From Andrena cerasifolii (Eukaryota; Arthropoda; Insecta; Hymenoptera; Andrenidae): a stretch of 64,000 nt of DNA. How positions within the stretch are numbered: position 1 is the first letter of the stretch; each line of letters starts with the position of its first letter. The position numbers and the translations under genes are program-made. Under the pieces are notes generated by a model. The model was given only the letters and a program-made list of their open reading frames with translations. It was not told the DNA's origin and searched no databases. The DNA lies in assembly GCF_050908995.1 (NCBI RefSeq), contig NC_135121.1:6758001-6822000 (forward strand), in the 5' to 3' direction. This document shows positions 35,188 through 47,840 of the stretch, piece after piece.

Positions 35188-37094
35188 GGGAATTTACGGC
35201 GAAAACTAACATATTATCCGGTTTAACCACGAAGAATAGCAGGTTTTGGATTATATTGCAGACTGCAGAAACTATCAGGTTTCAGCGCGTGGTCGGTTTA
35301 AAAGAATTCAATTGTTGAAAATAGTGTTTAATAAATAATGATTCCATCTAATCTCCAAAAGACAACACATATGAAAAATTTAATCTACATAATTTAAGTA
35401 AGGGAGAGTGGGGGAACTTGCGAACGCGGGGTAAACCCGAACATGCTACTTTTCGTTGCAAACCGCTCTAACGTGCTAGTTTTCGCAGCGAAAACCGAAA
35501 CGTGATAAGGTGAATGTCCCAATTTCTGCTCATATCCCCATTTCTGATCATTTCGTATTTTTCTTACTGTTATATGCGTTACGTTTGTACTATAGTTGCA
35601 ACAAAATAATTCTAAACTACTTAAACATTTACGCGAGTGTTGCACGAGCTTGAGGCAATACATACATCGCTATTTTTCATAAGCAGAAATACGAACATTT
35701 AGAGCATTTATTTAATTACAAATTACTAATAGTTAACAATCTTGAAATATCTTTCTTAAATAGTTTTTGAATTGGTTGATTTATTATTAATGAAGTAATC
35801 AATTACTCAGCAAATTTTCATCAGAAACAAATTTTTTAATTAATAATAATTAATTAATAATAATGATAATAAAGAAAAAATAAAATATTCTTAAAATTAT
35901 TCTTAAAAATATTCTTAATTCTCGTTTCACTTAAGAATATTTTTAAGTGAAATATATATATAGTAATATATTAGAATTAGTAGATATATATATTATTTTT
36001 AACATGTTATCCTCTGGTAATATATCAGTATTAGTAGATAATCAAGATTCATTATTCTAATCTTCACTTACAGAACACTCAATCGCCATCAGTTTATCAA
36101 TCTAAACATTGACATATAGCACGGCGAGTGCAGTCTTTAAAAATTGAACGTGGCTATAATTTTAAGTCGTTGAGCTACCGAACTGAATTTTACTAAAACC
36201 CAACGCGACGCATTCTTATTAAATTTTGGTTCTGAAATTGTTAAAGCTGACAACACGAGGACGCGCACGGATACCGTAACGTGGCCGGTGTTACGAAACC
36301 AATGATTTCAAACATCCTGTCGCTTTGCCCTAATTTCGAGTTACATTTCATTCACGCAGCTGCGGGACTCTCCCGGAATCGACGCGGAACGTGTCGTTTG
36401 GTCCCCAGCTGGTCCCCAATCAACGTCGTCTCGCTTATCAAACTTCCAGCTCACGACACGCGGACGAAACGGACAGATTGAGGTGCCTATCTGGCATTTG
36501 CATTTGAACTCGGCGATGTTCGCTCGCTGCCGCAATAAGAATGCTCCCCTAATTTTATGCAACTTGAATATTCACTTCTAGAGCGATGTGCACCGAGTAC
36601 TAACCCCTGCTCCCTTTGCTTCCATCCCAGCATTCACAGGGAGATTTTGTGTACCCCGATTAATTATGAAATAAAAAGTTGCGCTCTGCATATGTACCTA
36701 ATCAGGTTGACGTTCTATCACTCAAATTTCTTTCTCAAGATAGTATAATACTTTTATATGGCTACGCAGTGTGAACATATGCTTTAACATTATTCATCGA
36801 GACAAAATAAATTGCTGTAGTGAAATACATTGCTGTATGCAGTCTGAAAGATACATGGCTATAGGAGTTTATTTAAATACCTACGTATCTTACAGAATAA
36901 TATTTTCACAACATTTCTCCAATGCCATTGATCTAGTTTATAATAATTATAGCTGTTAACACGTTCACTACGAGAGTTTATTATTTTAATGTTCAATCAC
37001 GGTGTGATTTGAGACTCGTATGTCCTGTACAATTTTATAAAAAATTGAATTTATTTGTTCTGTCAAATGCTATGGTAATGTTACCAATGATCTA
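35188..37094. other. Intergenic sequence, no gene recognised
   Basis: 35402 starts GGGAGAGTGGGGGAACTTG, a lone left end of the GGGGAGAGCGGGG MITE family. 35800-36020 is extremely AT-rich with short hairpins. 36240-36520 is GC-rich with overlapping open frames on both strands but no known motif. Confidence 0.4.
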
Positions 37095-38262
37095 CAGGGT
37101 GTCCCACTAAGGAGTGGACAGCGCGATATCTCTTAAAGTATTGTCGATAAAAATATAAAAAAAAATAGGGAATTGCATGATTCGAGGGGGCTCATTTATT
37201 AGCGCGAACGAATTTTGTTTTCGATTATTATTTTAAAAGATACGATGGTCAAGTTCGGTTTTTCAAATGGAACTATTTTTTTTTGAAGACCTGAGTTGAT
37301 AGTGCGTTCCAAGACAAATTCAATAAGCTTTAATGTATACACTTTATTTCCACTGGTTTTTAAGATATTGCGCTTGCAAATTTACTGATTTTCACTGCAA
37401 GAAACCCCTCTGGAATGGCAAAAACCGGGGGCGGTCTTACTGACGCCACGGGTGGCACTGCCTGTTGAAATGGATACTTACCTGCCAAAGGTCTACGCCA
37501 GAAATGGCAGGCCCAAAGGCTGGACAATTCTTTTCCGTCAGAAATGCTACTTAGGTAGGTATCGTTACTTTTATTTCGCACTTGCTTCTACGCTCGGATG
37601 GCCGGTTCTTTTGGGAGGGATGCAAGTTGGATTGGTTAGGTTAGGAGGAGTGAAAGTTGCTAGACTAAATTTCAACCATAGGGAGCAGATTGTATCAGAA
37701 CCAATCCAACTTGCATCCCTCCCAAAAGAACCGGCCATCCGAGCGTAGAAGCAAGTGCGAAATAAAAGTAACGATGCGCTTCTCGACACCGCAGATGTAC
37801 CTACCTAAGTAGCATTTCTGACGGAAAAGAATTGTCCAGCCTTTGGGCCTGCCATTTCTGGCGTAGACCTTTGGCAGGTAAGTATCCATTTCAACAGGCA
37901 GTGCCACCCGTGGCGCCAGTAAGACCGCCCCCGGTTTTTGCCATTCCAGAGGGGTTTCTTGCAGTGAAAATCAGTAAATTTGCAAGCGCAATATCTTAAA
38001 AACCAGTGGAAATAAAGTGTATACATTAAAGCTTATTGAATTTGTCTTGGAACGCACTATCAACTCGGGTCTTCAAAAAAAATAGTTCCATTTGAAAAAC
38101 CGAACTTGACCATCGTATCTTTTAAAATAATAATCGAAAACAAAATTCGTTCGCGCTAATAAATGGGCCCCCTCGAACCATGCAATTCCCTATTTTTTTT
38201 ATATTTTTATCGACAATACTTTAAGAGATATCGCGCTGTCCACTCCTTAGTGGGACACCCTG
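37095..38262. mobile_element. Complete long-armed Tc1/mariner-like MITE, 1168 bp, TA duplication
   Basis: Ends CAGGGTGTCCCACTAAGGAG, perfectly inverted, TA at 37093-37094 and 38263-38264. The arms are about 550 bases and nearly identical, around a centre at about 37640-37700. The same peptide (beginning MALPVEMDTYLP) is therefore readable on both strands, from 37452 and from 37907; this is a palindrome effect, not two genes. A decayed arm is at 4139-4598. Confidence 0.95.
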
Positions 38263-38264
38263 TA

Positions 38265-38634
38265 TAGCAGTCCTGAACGGCTGAATGCACGCCGGGCAAA
38301 AATTTTCGAGAGCGGACTTGGGGGAAGAGCGTCGTAGGCGCTAAACCATGCCTTTGTGAGCAGCAGTGCCGTGGTGGGGAGTGTTCGTGAGCGTTGAGGT
38401 TAAATGTATATTTGAAGAAGGTAATACAAATAGTAGAAATAATACAGACAGTTGAAATAATGAAGAGCCAAGGTATCATAGACGTAACTTTCAGTCTTGT
38501 AAAGAACATAAACTATACCATACAGAGCAGCCTTGTACTAGCCGAAAAACCATGCACCGCACACGCATTTACGCAGTCACGCAGCAGTGCCACTAGATGG
38601 CAGCACCCATTGCTGTGCCTTTTTCCTTCTCTAA
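38265..38634. other. Spacer between two MITEs, no gene seen
   Basis: GC-richer patches (38270-38400, 38530-38600) with short open frames and no recognised motif. Confidence 0.4.
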
Positions 38635-38772
38635 GGCCGGTATTCATAGTCGCTACTTATTCTTAAGCTAATGCTTAAGTATTCTACATTCTTTGCTAGT
38701 TTCTAGGTTAGTAGAGGATGCCGCATGCTTAAGCATTTGCTTAAGAATAAGTAGCGACTATGAATACCGGCC
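38635..38772. mobile_element. Small perfect-arm MITE, 138 bp
   Basis: GGCCGGTATTCATAGTCGC and the following TACTTATTCTTAAGC are exactly inverted at the other end. Ends of the GGCCGTATTCATAG type with internal CTTAAGC motifs are widespread in insects. Flanks are TAA on the left and TAT on the right, so the duplication is uncertain. Confidence 0.85.
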
Positions 38773-39591
38773 TATCAGTGAGTGAGGAGTCTGAGGCCCA
38801 TTAAACATTGGACGTGTGCAGAAATTTGTTTTGCTATTTCCTGAACGTTTTTTAACTTTCTCAACATATTTACAGAGCCACTGATACAGGTTTAAAAAAT
38901 ATTGACATACACCAAGAATAGAATTATTATTTGACAATATTTTTTTAAAGAAAGGAGTACATAGAGGTAACAATTATATATAATAAACATATATCATACT
39001 GGGAATTTCAGCAATAAGTCAAACGTTTTTCTTTTTATAACAGGCTAATTTAGAAACGATGAGTTTCTAGATTTCTAGTTCACGAAAAACGTGAAAAGTC
39101 ACGTTCGGTATTGTAATCCCTAACCCATATTATATGTATATAAATGCGACAAAATGCTGCTGTTTTTTTTTTGTAACGGTAAGATACCTAAAAATTACAA
39201 TACTTTTCAAAAAGAAAGTTAGCTGTCGACGACTCAATGACTCGTTGCATTTCACCCAATTTCGATTCAATGCGTTCTGCTGGCCGAGAGTGCCGCTGAA
39301 CGTCAGCAACCCACCTTTACAGTTTACACGCATACTACGGCAGCTAGAGGCCACAGGGTGGGGGAACTGCTCACGGCGTCGCTCTTCGCTTTGCTCCCGA
39401 GCAATCGAGAGCGCTCTTGCCCGCCACAGCCTAGCTGTGCAGGCCTGATCTACAGTATTTCTTGAGATTAATAACAGCAGTAGTTACAAAAAGGGTCTTG
39501 GAAATATACAGAGTGCCCCACATGAAACAGGCTACATCTCCTTCAGTCGTGATGATAGGAAAAATATTTCATATGTATTTTGAATAGGTGA
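38773..39591. other. Intergenic sequence, no gene recognised
   Basis: 39280-39450 is GC-rich and ends CTGTGCAGGCCTG, resembling a hAT terminus without a confirmed partner. TACAGAGTGCCCCACATGAA at 39508 looks like a lone mariner-like end. Confidence 0.4.
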
Positions 39592-39814
39592 CCTGATAAC
39601 CATCTGTCTCCAGTCTGACATCAGATTGGTAGCCGGGTCTGGCTCTGGCATGAGAGCGCAGAGTCTGAGGTCAGGACCGTAGCAGACGGCAGAATCTGCT
39701 GCGGATCTGCTGCCGATCTGACATCAGGCTCTGCACCTCAGAACGCAGCCATCTGCGGTCATAGAGGACTACGGTTCTGTTGTCAGATTCTGCTCCCCAG
39801 AATTGGCTATCAGG
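39592..39814. mobile_element. Dispersed MITE-like repeat, copy 2 (CCTGATAACCA ends)
   Basis: Same family as 17219-17456 with the same inverted ends. GTGA lies on both sides (39588-39591 and 39815-39818), a possible 4-bp duplication. Confidence 0.8.
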
Positions 39815-39818
39815 GTGA

Positions 39819-40365
39819 AACCTAATATGTAATTACTGAAAATATTTTAAGCATCCGAAAAACTTAACTGCTTTGTATTTTTTTGTGGATTGACAGCATG
39901 GTGACCCGGCTTGTTAACGGCGCGCAGGTACTAATTAGGCAAGTTCAGCCTATATATCGTAATCTTGAGCTCTGAGTTTTATACCGTGTGTTCCATAACA
40001 TATGGGCATAATGATGAATGAGCCAAACCAAACAATGGTAAATGCTCACACAAACGTTTGCTCTATCTGATCTTGTTCCCGAGTTAAAAACCTCCCTACC
40101 CTTGAATAATTCTTCTCTAAGTTATCGTAGCATCCTAACAAAAAGTACTCAAAGTGACTACCCGACCTTCACTACGATTCCAATCGATACCTAAGTAAGT
40201 AGTTAGGTAGGTATTAAATGCTTAGCGATGTAATAAATAACAGAAACATCGTTCATAACAAGAATCAGCCCAACAAAAATAACAAGGTCAGACCGAACAA
40301 AGAGAGTTACCTCTCCGTGCCTAATACCTCCCTAAAGTTGCGCTCCCATGCTACGACTCTTCCCA
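39819..40365. other. Intergenic sequence, no gene seen
   Basis: AT-rich, no domain or repeat boundary recognised. Confidence 0.4.
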
Positions 40366-40373
40366 GGCATCTT

Positions 40374-40648
40374 CAGGGCCGTTTTAACAAATTTCAGCGC
40401 CCTGGGCTAAAGTAATTTGGCGCCCCAACACCACACGTAAATACCAACTCTATATATCGTACAGACAGCAGTTTCTTTCCAATCGGTGCGAGGCTGTACA
40501 TCGTATAGATCTAACGGTTGTTGTGTCTTTCCTCTCATAAAAAATTGAAATGAAAAAAGCATTTCAATATACTCGATTCTTAAGCGCCCTTGAATCCCTG
40601 GCGCTCCTGGGCTATAGCCCATTTAGCCCATTGGATGAGGTGACCGTG
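40374..40648. mobile_element. hAT-like insertion, 275 bp, perfect 8-bp TSD
   Basis: GGCATCTT is present at 40366-40373 and 40649-40656. The left end CAGGGCCGTTTTAAC is hAT-like; the right end read inverted is CACGGTCACC, a poor partner. Inside, CAGCGCCCTGGGCTAAAG and GGCGCTCCTGGGCTATAGCC are similar short motifs. Confidence 0.7.
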
Positions 40649-40656
40649 GGCATCTT

Positions 40657-41567
40657 ACAGCTTTCTAAACTACATATAACGACAAGCATATTTGACACCT
40701 GTCACTTGCCATTATTATTATTAACAAACCTTTCTCGGCTAGCGAATAATACATTATTATCTGCCCGGTGAACGGTTCCATGAACAACGTTGGTACTGAC
40801 ACTCGGTATTTACATACGTATATACACGTGGACGCTCTGAGAAGCGGGGGAGGTAAAAATTGACGAAGTCTAGGAGGCAAGGGCCAGAAAATGCCCGGGG
40901 CGATGCCTAATGAGCTTCCTGTAGCATCGAGTCGTCGCCTCTATGGCTGCCATTCAGGATCCGTGACAGCACGGTGATTCAGAATTCCAGCGAACGAGAT
41001 CCGTGGCAGGGACGTGGCTCGCAAAGCCGGGTGACAATCGGCAGCTACCATGGCTATTGTTTTCACCGGGCCCGGTCGGGAGCCGGGGAGACTTTCAAAA
41101 CGTTTTAATAACCCGTTCTTCCCTTGGATGCTTTTCTGTTTTTTCTTTCGCGCTCGTTTCCTCCTTGAGCAAGTTCGTACAGCTGACTTGCGTGGCAAGT
41201 AAGACGAGCCGGTAATTATACGTGTTCGGTCTCGGAACTTATAGAGGCTGCGAGGCTTCCTTTTAGGCTCCTTGCAGATCCTACGGCGAGGTACGAGGAA
41301 GATCTTGTCGGAATAACTAAGATTTCTGCACGCCTCTAATTGAGACAGCGTCGCTGGCTGAGGAGTGTACGTTTCACGGAGAAGAATTAATTATCACAGT
41401 CCTGCGAGGGGAGAACTCTTTTCAATATTTCGGCTGTGTTTAATGTACATATTTTTGGGTGCTGAATGCGAAAAGCGCAATAAACATCTCATACCACATC
41501 GACTACGGGGGCTTCAGGATTGCCATAACGGTTGGTACAGGTAGATGTGATAGTAGAACTTAGGTAC
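40657..41567. other. Intergenic sequence, GC-richer core
   Basis: 40840-41330 is GC-rich with overlapping open frames on both strands (up to 85 codons), none with a known motif. It could be a regulatory island or an unrecognised exon. Confidence 0.4.
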
Positions 41568-41569
41568 TA

Positions 41570-41990
41570 CACTCCTGAACAAAATTGATGAATCACTGTA
41601 TTTAGGACGCTAGGGATAAGGTGATACTTAGGAATTTTTTTCTAGGAAACTGTTGATCGGATCTTTTCCAAACTTTCAGGGTATTTTAGCTCACATTCAA
41701 ACAATAATAATTAATTTTTTCGTTACAAAGTGAGCGGTAGAAATGGAGATATATGAACAAGTTCGTAGGGACTCGCGCACCGGAGTTGCAAATTTGCGAT
41801 TATGTTGGAAGCCCCAATTCGTTCCTGAAATAAAAAAAAACCAAGGATTTTCTTATTTCTCGTATAATTACAATGGCTGTACCTCTGCGAAAAATGGTCG
41901 CAAGAAAAATTAAAAAAAGAAAACATATTAACGATTGAAGTTTCTAGTTTTTTAATCGAGGATTCAAATTTTGTTTTCATCAATTATGAT
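41570..41990 (+). mobile_element. Tc1-like element fragment, copy 1
   Basis: Starts CACTCCTGAACAAAATTGAT after TA. From about 41597 on it matches the inverted sequence at 56930-57294 (TTAGGACGCTAGG, CTGATCGGATCTTTTCCAAA in one copy, CATTCAAACAATAATAATTA). Other end not found. Confidence 0.7.
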
Positions 41991-42714
41991 ACTTTGTTGT
42001 AAAGAGGAAGCGCAGAAAATGAAGTTTAAAAAATTTCTGTTTAATTCGAACGTATGCACGTGCGCAAAAAAAATTTCTCAGTGGAAACAGCTTTCCATAG
42101 CTCAAAAATTAAAAATTTCCTGAATGAAGTGTTCTGCCACTATAAGCGACAATTATGCAACAATTAAATGGCAACCGGAAAAATGGGGAATAGACAAACC
42201 CGAAAGCGTAAAGGATAAGGACATGCGGGCCATTCAAGATATGATGTCTTATCGCAGGTTGCAGCATATTTTTATATAATTAATAATTTGACAAATAAAA
42301 CCTGCATAACGGAACAGCTAAAATTAGACTTGTGTATATGATTTTTGCACAGTACCTCGTGACTCACAATTTTTCTTTGATATCCGCGTATTTGTCTAGA
42401 TTTTAATAAACGCGAAATTAAAGTGGAATTAAAACAAATTAAAATTCTTGTTGCGGAACCGCAACAGACATGAAAGAGTAGACGCTACGCCTTAATGAAA
42501 GCATGTCCCTCTGTACACGAAGTCGAGATGGAAAAATTGATGTTTCAACGAGGGAATATAATATATATGTCCGAACTGAATAGTTACTTATACAGTTACA
42601 AGAACGTATAGTCGACATAGTGTCTGTACTCGAATAAAATTTCCGTTAAAAAAGTTTATAATAAATTAGGAATATAAAGAAAAATACAAAGATGTTGCAG
42701 ATCTTAAAGTCGTA
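41991..42714. other. Intergenic sequence, no gene seen
   Basis: AT-rich; nothing recognised. Confidence 0.4.
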
Positions 42715-42874
42715 CATATGAGGCAGTGAGAGCAACAACGGACTAACCCACATTTTTTTCTCGAAATTGTATTAGTAGTAATAATGTATTCCAATAGGCT
42801 CTACTAATCATATAAAATAGGAATTTTTTTTTTCAATTTTAGTTAGTCCGTTGTTGCTCTCACTGCCTCATATG
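42715..42874. mobile_element. Foldback MITE, 160 bp
   Basis: CATATGAGGCAGTGAGAGCA and the following ACAACGGACTAA are exactly inverted at 42840-42874. The terminal CATATG is itself palindromic, so the exact end and a TA duplication (inside CATATG) cannot be separated. Confidence 0.85.
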
Positions 42875-44101
42875 TTACACGTTTCAATTGTACAATGTTC
42901 TGCTGGCGAATTGGGCAACCATTTCTCCTTTAGAATACTTTCACAGGTTTTATTGTTTAATAAGATTTGAATCAAATATCCCATTTTTCTTGCTTGCAGC
43001 AGAATTAAGGACTCTATTATTATTACTAGTATTTTCTTGTAAATAAAACGATGAAGTTCTGCATGAAACTTAATCTTGGAGTGCTTCGAGTATTAGACGA
43101 ACGGTTTAAAAAAAGACTCGAGCCCTTTTGCAGAAAATATATTGTAATTAAATTGTAATCACATTGCATATAACTGATAATTGTAAATAATAATTATTAC
43201 ATTATTAACACCATACCTTTATGTACCTATTGAAATATTCTCTATCTGTGATCTGATTTCCCAAACATTTGAAACATTGAATATTTTGTTTATTATAAAA
43301 TTCTTAACTGGTATAATCGTTTAAATTAATTACTCATTTGAATCAAAATAGTAGTTTCTTAGGTGCTTTATGAAAACGAAATTCGTTTTATGTAACTGCA
43401 GTAATAATAAATGCTTTCTGGCCGAATGCAAATAAGAGTTAGTAATTTGTGAGAAAAATTTTAATTGCTTTGCATGAAGACACGCAAAAATTTTCTACTG
43501 TTCATTGTTTCCTTTTATACAATGGCGCATTTTTTAATTTAAGTTCCGCGCCAATTTTGTGGCGCATTTAAACTTCGATGTGCCGGCGATTCTGACTTCT
43601 CTCTTTATTATTATGCTTATGATGCATTTGTCGACAATATAGACGTCGCGTGGCTGTTCATTACAGCGGGCGACGAGCACATAATTACAGAACTATGTCT
43701 CTCTAATGTACAGTCCACGTGTCCATAGTTCCGTCCAAAAGCATAAATTACGAAACAATTGATTTGTATACACAATTTTGTGGAACCGTCCTCGAAATAA
43801 TTGCTGGGGTCATAAATAGTAGTATAGAAATTCCCCGTTGGAATAGCTGTTGGTACAGTACACCGCTAGGGAATTTCTCGAGAATTAGTGTTGTAATCAA
43901 AACAATGCGCGATAAACGGGACCGGGTTGCTTATCACTTTGCTATTGACGTTTTAACGAAGAACTAGTTAAATTACGAAAAAAAAACTTTGGTTTCTAAG
44001 GCTCCATTTGCATAAAAATGAAGCCTCGCATCAAAGAAATTAGTCTATAACTTCGGCTTATCTTGCAGTCGCACAATATTTAATACTACATTCTTAATCA
44101 A
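42875..44101. other. Intergenic sequence, no gene recognised
   Basis: The 82-codon frame at 43719-43967 has no family motif. The rest is AT-rich. Confidence 0.4.
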
Positions 44102-44103
44102 TA

Positions 44104-45079
44104 GGGCGGAGCGATACTATATAGGCGAAACTTTAAATTTGAATTTTCAGTTGGCCTGGATGCGGGATAGTTGTCTTTTGATTGACCAAACACATCTGTA
44201 AAAAATATTGGAAAAGCATTCATGTTTGCAGCTTCCTTCTTCTCTTAAAATTGTAAAAATTCACAATGTGAATCTTATTTTTTACATTTGTAAAATTTAA
44301 AATTGAATTTTCAGTTGGCCTAGGTGTGGGATAGTTGTCTTTTGATTGACCAAACACAACTGTAAAAATTTTTTGGAAAAATATTCATGTCTGCAGGTTC
44401 CTTTTTCTCTTAAATATGTAAAAATTCACAATGTGAATCTTATTTTTTACATTTTTAAAATTTAAATTTCAATTTTCAGTTGGCCTAGGTGCGGAATAGC
44501 TGTCTTTTGATTGACCAAACACAACTGTAAAGAAAAATTGGAAAAACGTTCATGTTTGCAGCTTCCTTTTTCTCTTAAAAATGTAAAAATTCACAATGTG
44601 AATCTTATTTTTTACATTGTTAAAATTTCAATTTCAATTTTCAGTTGGCCTAGGTGCGGGAAAAATTCACAAATTTTCACTTTTTAGGAGAAAAAGGAAC
44701 CTGCAGACATGAATATTTTTCGAAAAAAAATTTACAGTTGTGTTTGGTTAATCAAAATACAACTATCCCGCACCCAGGCCAACTGAAAATTCAATTTTAA
44801 ATTTTCGCCTATTGTCATCTTCTTATTTCCGCTACGCCATCTGGTGTCGAAAATTAAAGCAGTCGGGTTAGTTGTCACCCGTTATTGGCAGTATTGGGAA
44901 TGTCGTCTGTTTGCTGATCGATTTTGCAAAATTTAACAGACTATTTAATGACAAAAACATTATTGCAATATTTCAATACTTGCGCGACACCAGTCCTGTA
45001 ACGCGATTGACCCGATTGCAGAGCTTACTTTAGTAGATGGCGCTCTCATAATATTTCCCAATATAGTATCGCTCCGCCC
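44104..45079. mobile_element. MITE of the GGGCGGAGCG family, 976 bp, with 165-bp internal tandem units
   Basis: Perfect inverted ends GGGCGGAGCGATACTATAT beside TA (44102-44103, 45080-45081). TTGGCCT recurs at 44151, 44315, 44480 and 44645, giving three 165-bp tandem units plus a start of a fourth; one inverted unit follows at about 44670-44800. A fragment is at 2060-2184. Confidence 0.93.
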
Positions 45080-45081
45080 TA

Positions 45082-46150
45082 CTATATGTACAGCACCGTA
45101 GAATTTCATTCATTTCTGTGCCGTATGTTTTACTTTTCTTTCCCTTGTTACCTCTCCTCTGTCTAACCTCAAATTCTTCCATTTATGCTACCCCTACGGT
45201 TCCCCGGCTGTTCCATCTACCTTTCTCCACACTTCCGATTTCACCCCCGTCCCCCGTCTCGCGCGTCCTCTCTCGCTTTTGCCGATATACGATGCAGAGA
45301 GGTGCATTACCGAGCTCGCATCGCCTGAATTTCCATCTGCTTAGCAGCGGAATCCGCTTTACGTTCCGTTAGACAGAGGAGTGGTATTGCCTACCGATAT
45401 ATCAGTAGTGGGTCGGAAAAGCGGGGCGAGGGAGCCGAGCGTGGAAAGGGGGCGGTATGACGAGATGGAAAAGGCGAGAGGTGAGACAAAGATTACGGGG
45501 ACAGGAATTTTTTCCCTTCCATCAAACGCTGATCACTATTACCCTTGTCGACTTATTGCATGGTAAATCCGGAATGAAGTTTTCAGAGGCGAATTATGCG
45601 ACAGCGGGCTAAGCGATTCTATAATTCTTTTGACTAACGCTTCGACTGTGGAGGTTTCAATTGCAGCTGGAATTTGTTCTGCCCCGTGCCTTCCGTAGGC
45701 TCGTCAGATATCGAGCACCGTAATCCATCACCGATATGCTAAAAGGATATTTAATGAAAGGGATATTTTTGGCTAATTACATGATTGCAGATGAACATTC
45801 ATTTGGAACGTGTACAGGAATTAATATAATGTTATTTAATGTTGAAACCTCGAGCGACCTTTATTTACAGAAGGCTACAAAATTGAGGGTTATAAAAACT
45901 TTTTTTTAAACGTGAACGGTGGTTTTACGAGAATGTCGACTTCTAAATGCAAGGGTAACCTCAGATTTGCTCCATCACGTACTCTACAGTTTCTTCACGG
46001 CTTGCTTTGATGGTTTTATGCTGTATATGCGATTGAATGAAATTAACTTGATACTTCCAATCTGTACAACATTTCAATTTTCAGTGCTGGAAATATTTAC
46101 TGCATCACTTGAATAGTCACGTTATTACGTATACCCCTCTTATAATTAAA
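45082..46150. other. Intergenic sequence, GC-richer 45100-45720
   Basis: Pyrimidine-rich then purine-rich sequence with open frames of 84 and 61 codons that have no known motif and no obvious splice partner. A regulatory or transcribed non-coding block is possible. Confidence 0.4.
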
Positions 46151-46152
46151 TA

Positions 46153-46855
46153 GGGGAGACCAGGGACGAACGTAGCAATTTGCCTTTTTGAGTCTGTAAC
46201 TTTTAAATGTTGTAAAATTTTTTAAATATTCCTGCACGAGGGTAAACTTTGATTATTGATGAACATAATCAAACCGAAAAGCTTGGAATATATTACAGCA
46301 GTTTTTTTTTAAATAAGCCTTTCTTTAAAATGAGTCATTTGCTACTTTTATCCCTACCCTTAGGCACAATTGCGACACCACCGTATCTAATTTGTAAAAA
46401 AAAAAAACAATTAATAGAACAGCTGCTTTTAAATAATATTTTTATTTATTCTATAGATAGACATAAACCTAAATCTTAATATATAAAGCATAAAGTTACA
46501 TGTTTCTGTGCTTGTCTGTCCCTTAAAAACTTTAGATCTCTTGGATCACGAAATGTGCCTCAGCTCATTATGCCTGGCTAATTCAGATGAATGCGACTAT
46601 TTTCACAAATATTTTTTATAAAATCAGAATCTAAATTCCTGGTGAAGCCGCGTAGTAAAGTTAATACATAGATAAATAACAGAAAAAGTTGAAAGGATTT
46701 TCGGAAACTGGAACAAAAAGATACATAATTGATGGAAATAGTACAAACTTACTATTGGTTATAATATTTCAATAGGATAGTACGATTGTTGGTCGATTGG
46801 CAATATTGGCGTTTGTTTTATAATAGTTGCTACATTGGTCCCAAATCTCCCCCAC
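46153..46855. mobile_element. TA-flanked MITE, about 700 bp, with probable internal retroposon
   Basis: Left end GGGGAGACCAGGGACGAAC after TA, right end inverted GTGGGGGAGATTTGGGACC before TA (46856-46857); inner bases GTAGCAA also pair. Bases 46478-46670 (TATATAAAGC...CCTGGTGAAGCCGCGTAGTA...ATAGATA) look like a separate retroposon fragment inside. Confidence 0.6.
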
Positions 46856-46857
46856 TA

Positions 46858-47518
46858 GGGAAATATTATTGCAAAAATTGATGGCTCACTGTCTTGGCTA
46901 AAATAAGTTGGCTACGAGTCGTTTTATCAATCATATTGCTATGAAAATTGTGCCCGCTACGTAAATTTCAGTGCATGATCAAATATTTCTAGTAGGTACC
47001 TACTGTAGGTAGCCGCAGTTCGCGAAACCCCAAGCGCAATAGCGAACTATTCCTTCTATGGCTAACTTCCTGCCAGTAGTTACAAGCAAATACACGAAAC
47101 GACGGTCATGGACATTGATACAAGTTTGTAAGGGGCTACTGCAACAGCGTCGTGTTCCATTGGAATTTCAGATATAATTGTACACATTGTTAGGATACGT
47201 GCTACGATCAGTCCGAACATCCGCGTAAACATTCCCTTGCAGCAAAAGGAACTACCATTCACATTCAGAATTTGCTGTTAAATATTTCCATTTATAGAAC
47301 AATTGTCTTTAAATCGAATTTTAAAAGGTATCAAAGATTCATTACTAATTTCGATATAAGTTTAAGACTCTCCGTGTCACGTGTACCACCCGTGGCCCAC
47401 GCTGAACTTTCCCTTCAGCCGGTTTGATATTTTAAGTAGAAGCAGAAACGTGATGATAAAATATTTCATAATATCATCGGTTGATGCATAATTATCTATC
47501 TTCCATCTTCTATATGTA
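46858..47518. other. Intergenic sequence, no gene seen
   Basis: No domain in the short open frames. It leads into the 7-bp array. Confidence 0.4.
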
Positions 47519-47802
47519 TATCACATATCACATATCACATATCACATATCACATATCACATATCACATATCACATATCACATATCACATATCACATATCA
47601 CATATCACATATCACATATCACATATCACATATCACATATCACATATCACATATCACATATCACATATCACATATCACATATCACATATCACATATCACA
47701 TATCACATATCACATATCACATATCACATATCACATATCACATATCACATATCACATATCACATATCACATATCACATATCACATATCACATATCACATA
47801 TC
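47519..47802. repeat. 7-bp satellite (ATATCAC)n, about 40 copies
   Basis: Essentially perfect head-to-tail units. It ends in the variant ATATCAT and a palindromic junction CATATATCGATATATG at about 47815-47830. Confidence 0.98.
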
Positions 47803-47840
47803 ATATATCATATATCATATATCGATATATGATATGTGAC

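Noticed and set aside
37452..37907. Matching peptides beginning MALPVEMDTYLP on opposite strands
   Set aside because: They come from the two inverted arms of the MITE at 37095-38262, with no transposase motif and stops soon after.
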